This document shows positions 62,701 to 64,000 of a stretch of 64,000 nt of DNA, in pieces. The DNA is from Caenorhabditis elegans. Lineage: Eukaryota; Nematoda; Chromadorea; Rhabditida; Rhabditidae. The DNA lies in the NCBI RefSeq assembly GCF_000002985.6, contig NC_003284.9, positions 11,222,001 through 11,286,000 of the forward strand, given 5' to 3'. The notes under the pieces are model-generated. The model saw only the letters and a list, made by a program, of their open reading frames with translations. It had not been told where the DNA came from and did no database searches. Each line of letters begins with the position of its first letter. Within the stretch, counting starts at the first letter, position 1. The position numbers and the translations under genes are program-made.

Positions 62701-64000
62701 ACTGTAGTGATCAGTCAAATTAGTGAGAATGTATGAAGGAGTTTCAATATGTATGAAAATATTTTATTGCACTCTCATTGCTTTCTTTCCTTATTCTTAC
62801 TAATACTACTGAGTATTATAGATTCGACAATACACCTACAAGTAATTTTTTATCTCTAAATCAGAAACTTGAAAAAAAAAACAACTCACTAATCATCTCT
62901 GGAAAAGAGACCTTCATAGTCATAGCTCCTTATGGCAACATAAGTTGGAGACTCGGTTTCAATCTCTATGAACATTTCTTCTTGTTTGTTTTTGATTCCA
63001 TCGGAAGACGGTGAAAGAAGAAACATACATCCTAAAATTGATTGTATACTCGGGAAAGACAATTTTTGAAATTGAAATTCAGTTTAAACAAATGTAGTCA
63101 AAGATAATAGTGATAATCGTATTGATTTTTAACTATTGATTAGAAAGAAATTTGTTTCAAATTGTCCCCTGAAATTTGCGCACAAAGATCGCAAATATAA
63201 AATTACTTTTATGTAACTGTTAACCCCGACAAGACTACAAATATTTCTTGTTTTTAAATTTGTTATAAACATACCAGAGGCTAAAGCAAAAGGTTTTGAG
63301 GCAGTCACAATTGTTGATTCATTTCCAATAATCACATGAGTGCGATCACAAAGATGATTGGATGTTTCTAAATTTTTATTCATGAACATTCATTTTTTTA
63401 TAATTCTATTTCACCGTTAATCAATCTGTCAAATGACATTTTGAATCCACTGAATGCGTACGTGTTCTTCTGCATTTCTAATACAACTTTAAAGCCAACA
63501 TTTTTGGGTGTTGTAAATTGCTCATACTTTTGAAAGAATTCAGAATGGTAGCCGCGAAGACTATAATATCTATATCATGAAATTATAGCTTGCACTTTGA
63601 TTCTAAAATTAGTTAGAACTCACTCGGAATGATAAAGTGAGTACTCTTTGTCATCAATATTGAAAATACTCCAAAATTTGAGAGTTGTACCACTGGACAT
63701 CTCTGCTGTTTGAATATTGAGACGTAGCGTCATATTTGGATGGGGCAAAACCTAAACTAGCATAACTTCTAGATTTCACTGTAAACTATTGATTACTTTA
63801 TAGATACATTTTCCGCTATCGCAATGAGCACCGGGAAAGTTAGGTGATTTCAGTACTCCATTGAGATCGCTAAGGCCGTAAACTTCCATATCACAATGAC
63901 AATAATCTTTTGTGGTTATTGTTGGACCAATAGTTGAACTGGCGATTGGGATTTCTGTAGATGTGATGGAAAGTTCTTCAATGGGATCTTCAAGCATGTC
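59716..64000 (-). CDS. type I membrane protein with five CUB domains (5' end beyond window)
   Basis: Fifteen in-phase exons: 64000-63797, 63751-63624, 63569-63415, 63367-63275, 63031-62890, 62650-62529, 62486-62268, 62217-62044, 61746-61536, 61490-61357, 60958-60832, 60787-60686, 60641-60526, 60022-59842, 59791-59716 (TGA). They give 727 residues, incomplete at the N-terminus. A Ser/Thr-rich stalk precedes CUB1 (CHCDMEVYG..., SPNFPGAHC). CUB2 starts near LCDRTHVIIGNES, CUB3 near DCACPEK with SPGFPNLYC, CUB4 near ECVCSMFNDKEYQ, and CUB5 near CECSQEK with SPNYPEVYC and FLKIYDG. A membrane span (HWIVLICVAFLTVPMIAGVI) and a 45-50-residue Asn-rich cytoplasmic tail follow. CUB domains bind protein or carbohydrate ligands, often via calcium, so an adhesion or receptor role is likely. 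Two introns of 44-45 bases and one 50-base intron containing a T10 run are unusual; the junction at 61536/61490 has a weak donor. Confidence 0.85.
61043..61308 (-). mobile_element. tRNA-derived SINE in a CUB-gene intron
   Basis: On the minus strand the 5' end is tRNA-like: GGGGGTG, then an A box (TAGCTCAGTCGG) and a B box (GAGTTCAAGTCC), closing with CACCCCC that pairs with the first seven bases. A non-tRNA body of about 110 bases follows, then a conserved 3' region (CAGATCCGCAGTGCATAGCA...) and a short repeated tail (CTTTTAATC, CCTTTAAA). The T stem does not pair well, so this is not a functional tRNA. It lies within the 398-base intron 61356-60959, sense to the host gene. A 3' fragment of the same family occurs at 11116-11180. 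Confidence 0.85.

Overview
The window is AT-rich eukaryotic DNA with many short introns (about 42 to 120 bases), strong TTTTCAG/TTTCAG acceptors and probable spliced-leader acceptors just upstream of several start codons. This fits a Caenorhabditis nematode. The intermediate-filament gene near the right (two alternative heads, lamin-type tail) matches C. elegans ifb-1, so C. elegans or a very close relative is most likely. No virus, phage, CRISPR or bacterial feature is seen. Gene models below were spliced by eye from GT/AG sites and reading-frame continuity.

Left third (1-18.6 kb): an unrecognised minus-strand gene enters from the left edge (1-647). A tiny two-exon minus gene for a single-span membrane protein lies at 4256-4656. 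A palindromic MITE-like element occupies 5784-6589. A large minus-strand gene (7807-18610) encodes an FNDC3-type protein: a low-complexity, RG- and Pro-rich N-terminus, about nine fibronectin type III domains and a C-terminal membrane anchor. It has two interchangeable first exons.

Middle (18.6-40.9 kb): gene-poor. It holds one tRNA-Arg(ACG) gene (30590-30662), several GC-richer pyrimidine-skewed islands that could be distal promoters, and a seven-exon plus-strand gene (35493-37981) for an unrecognised multipass membrane protein. A short tandem repeat with a T25 tract follows.

Right third (40.9-64 kb): a TMEM104-family transporter-like gene (40911-43889, +); a 95-residue one-exon membrane protein (45011-45298, +); a convergent metallo-beta-lactamase-fold gene (45391-47023, -) whose second metal motif is altered; ifb-1 (50797-53343, +) with two promoters; a 174-residue secreted Cys-containing protein (56692-57367, -); a 95-residue secreted protein with a 16-base first coding exon (58813-59209, -); and a type I membrane protein with five CUB domains (59716 to beyond 64000, -). 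One intron of the CUB gene holds a nearly complete tRNA-derived SINE. The 3' tail of the same SINE family makes up most of a small intron in the FNDC3 gene.

These are independent, separately promoted loci rather than one pathway. The most unusual items are the SINE/intron relationship, the metal-motif change in the MBL protein and four small or unrecognised membrane/secreted proteins.
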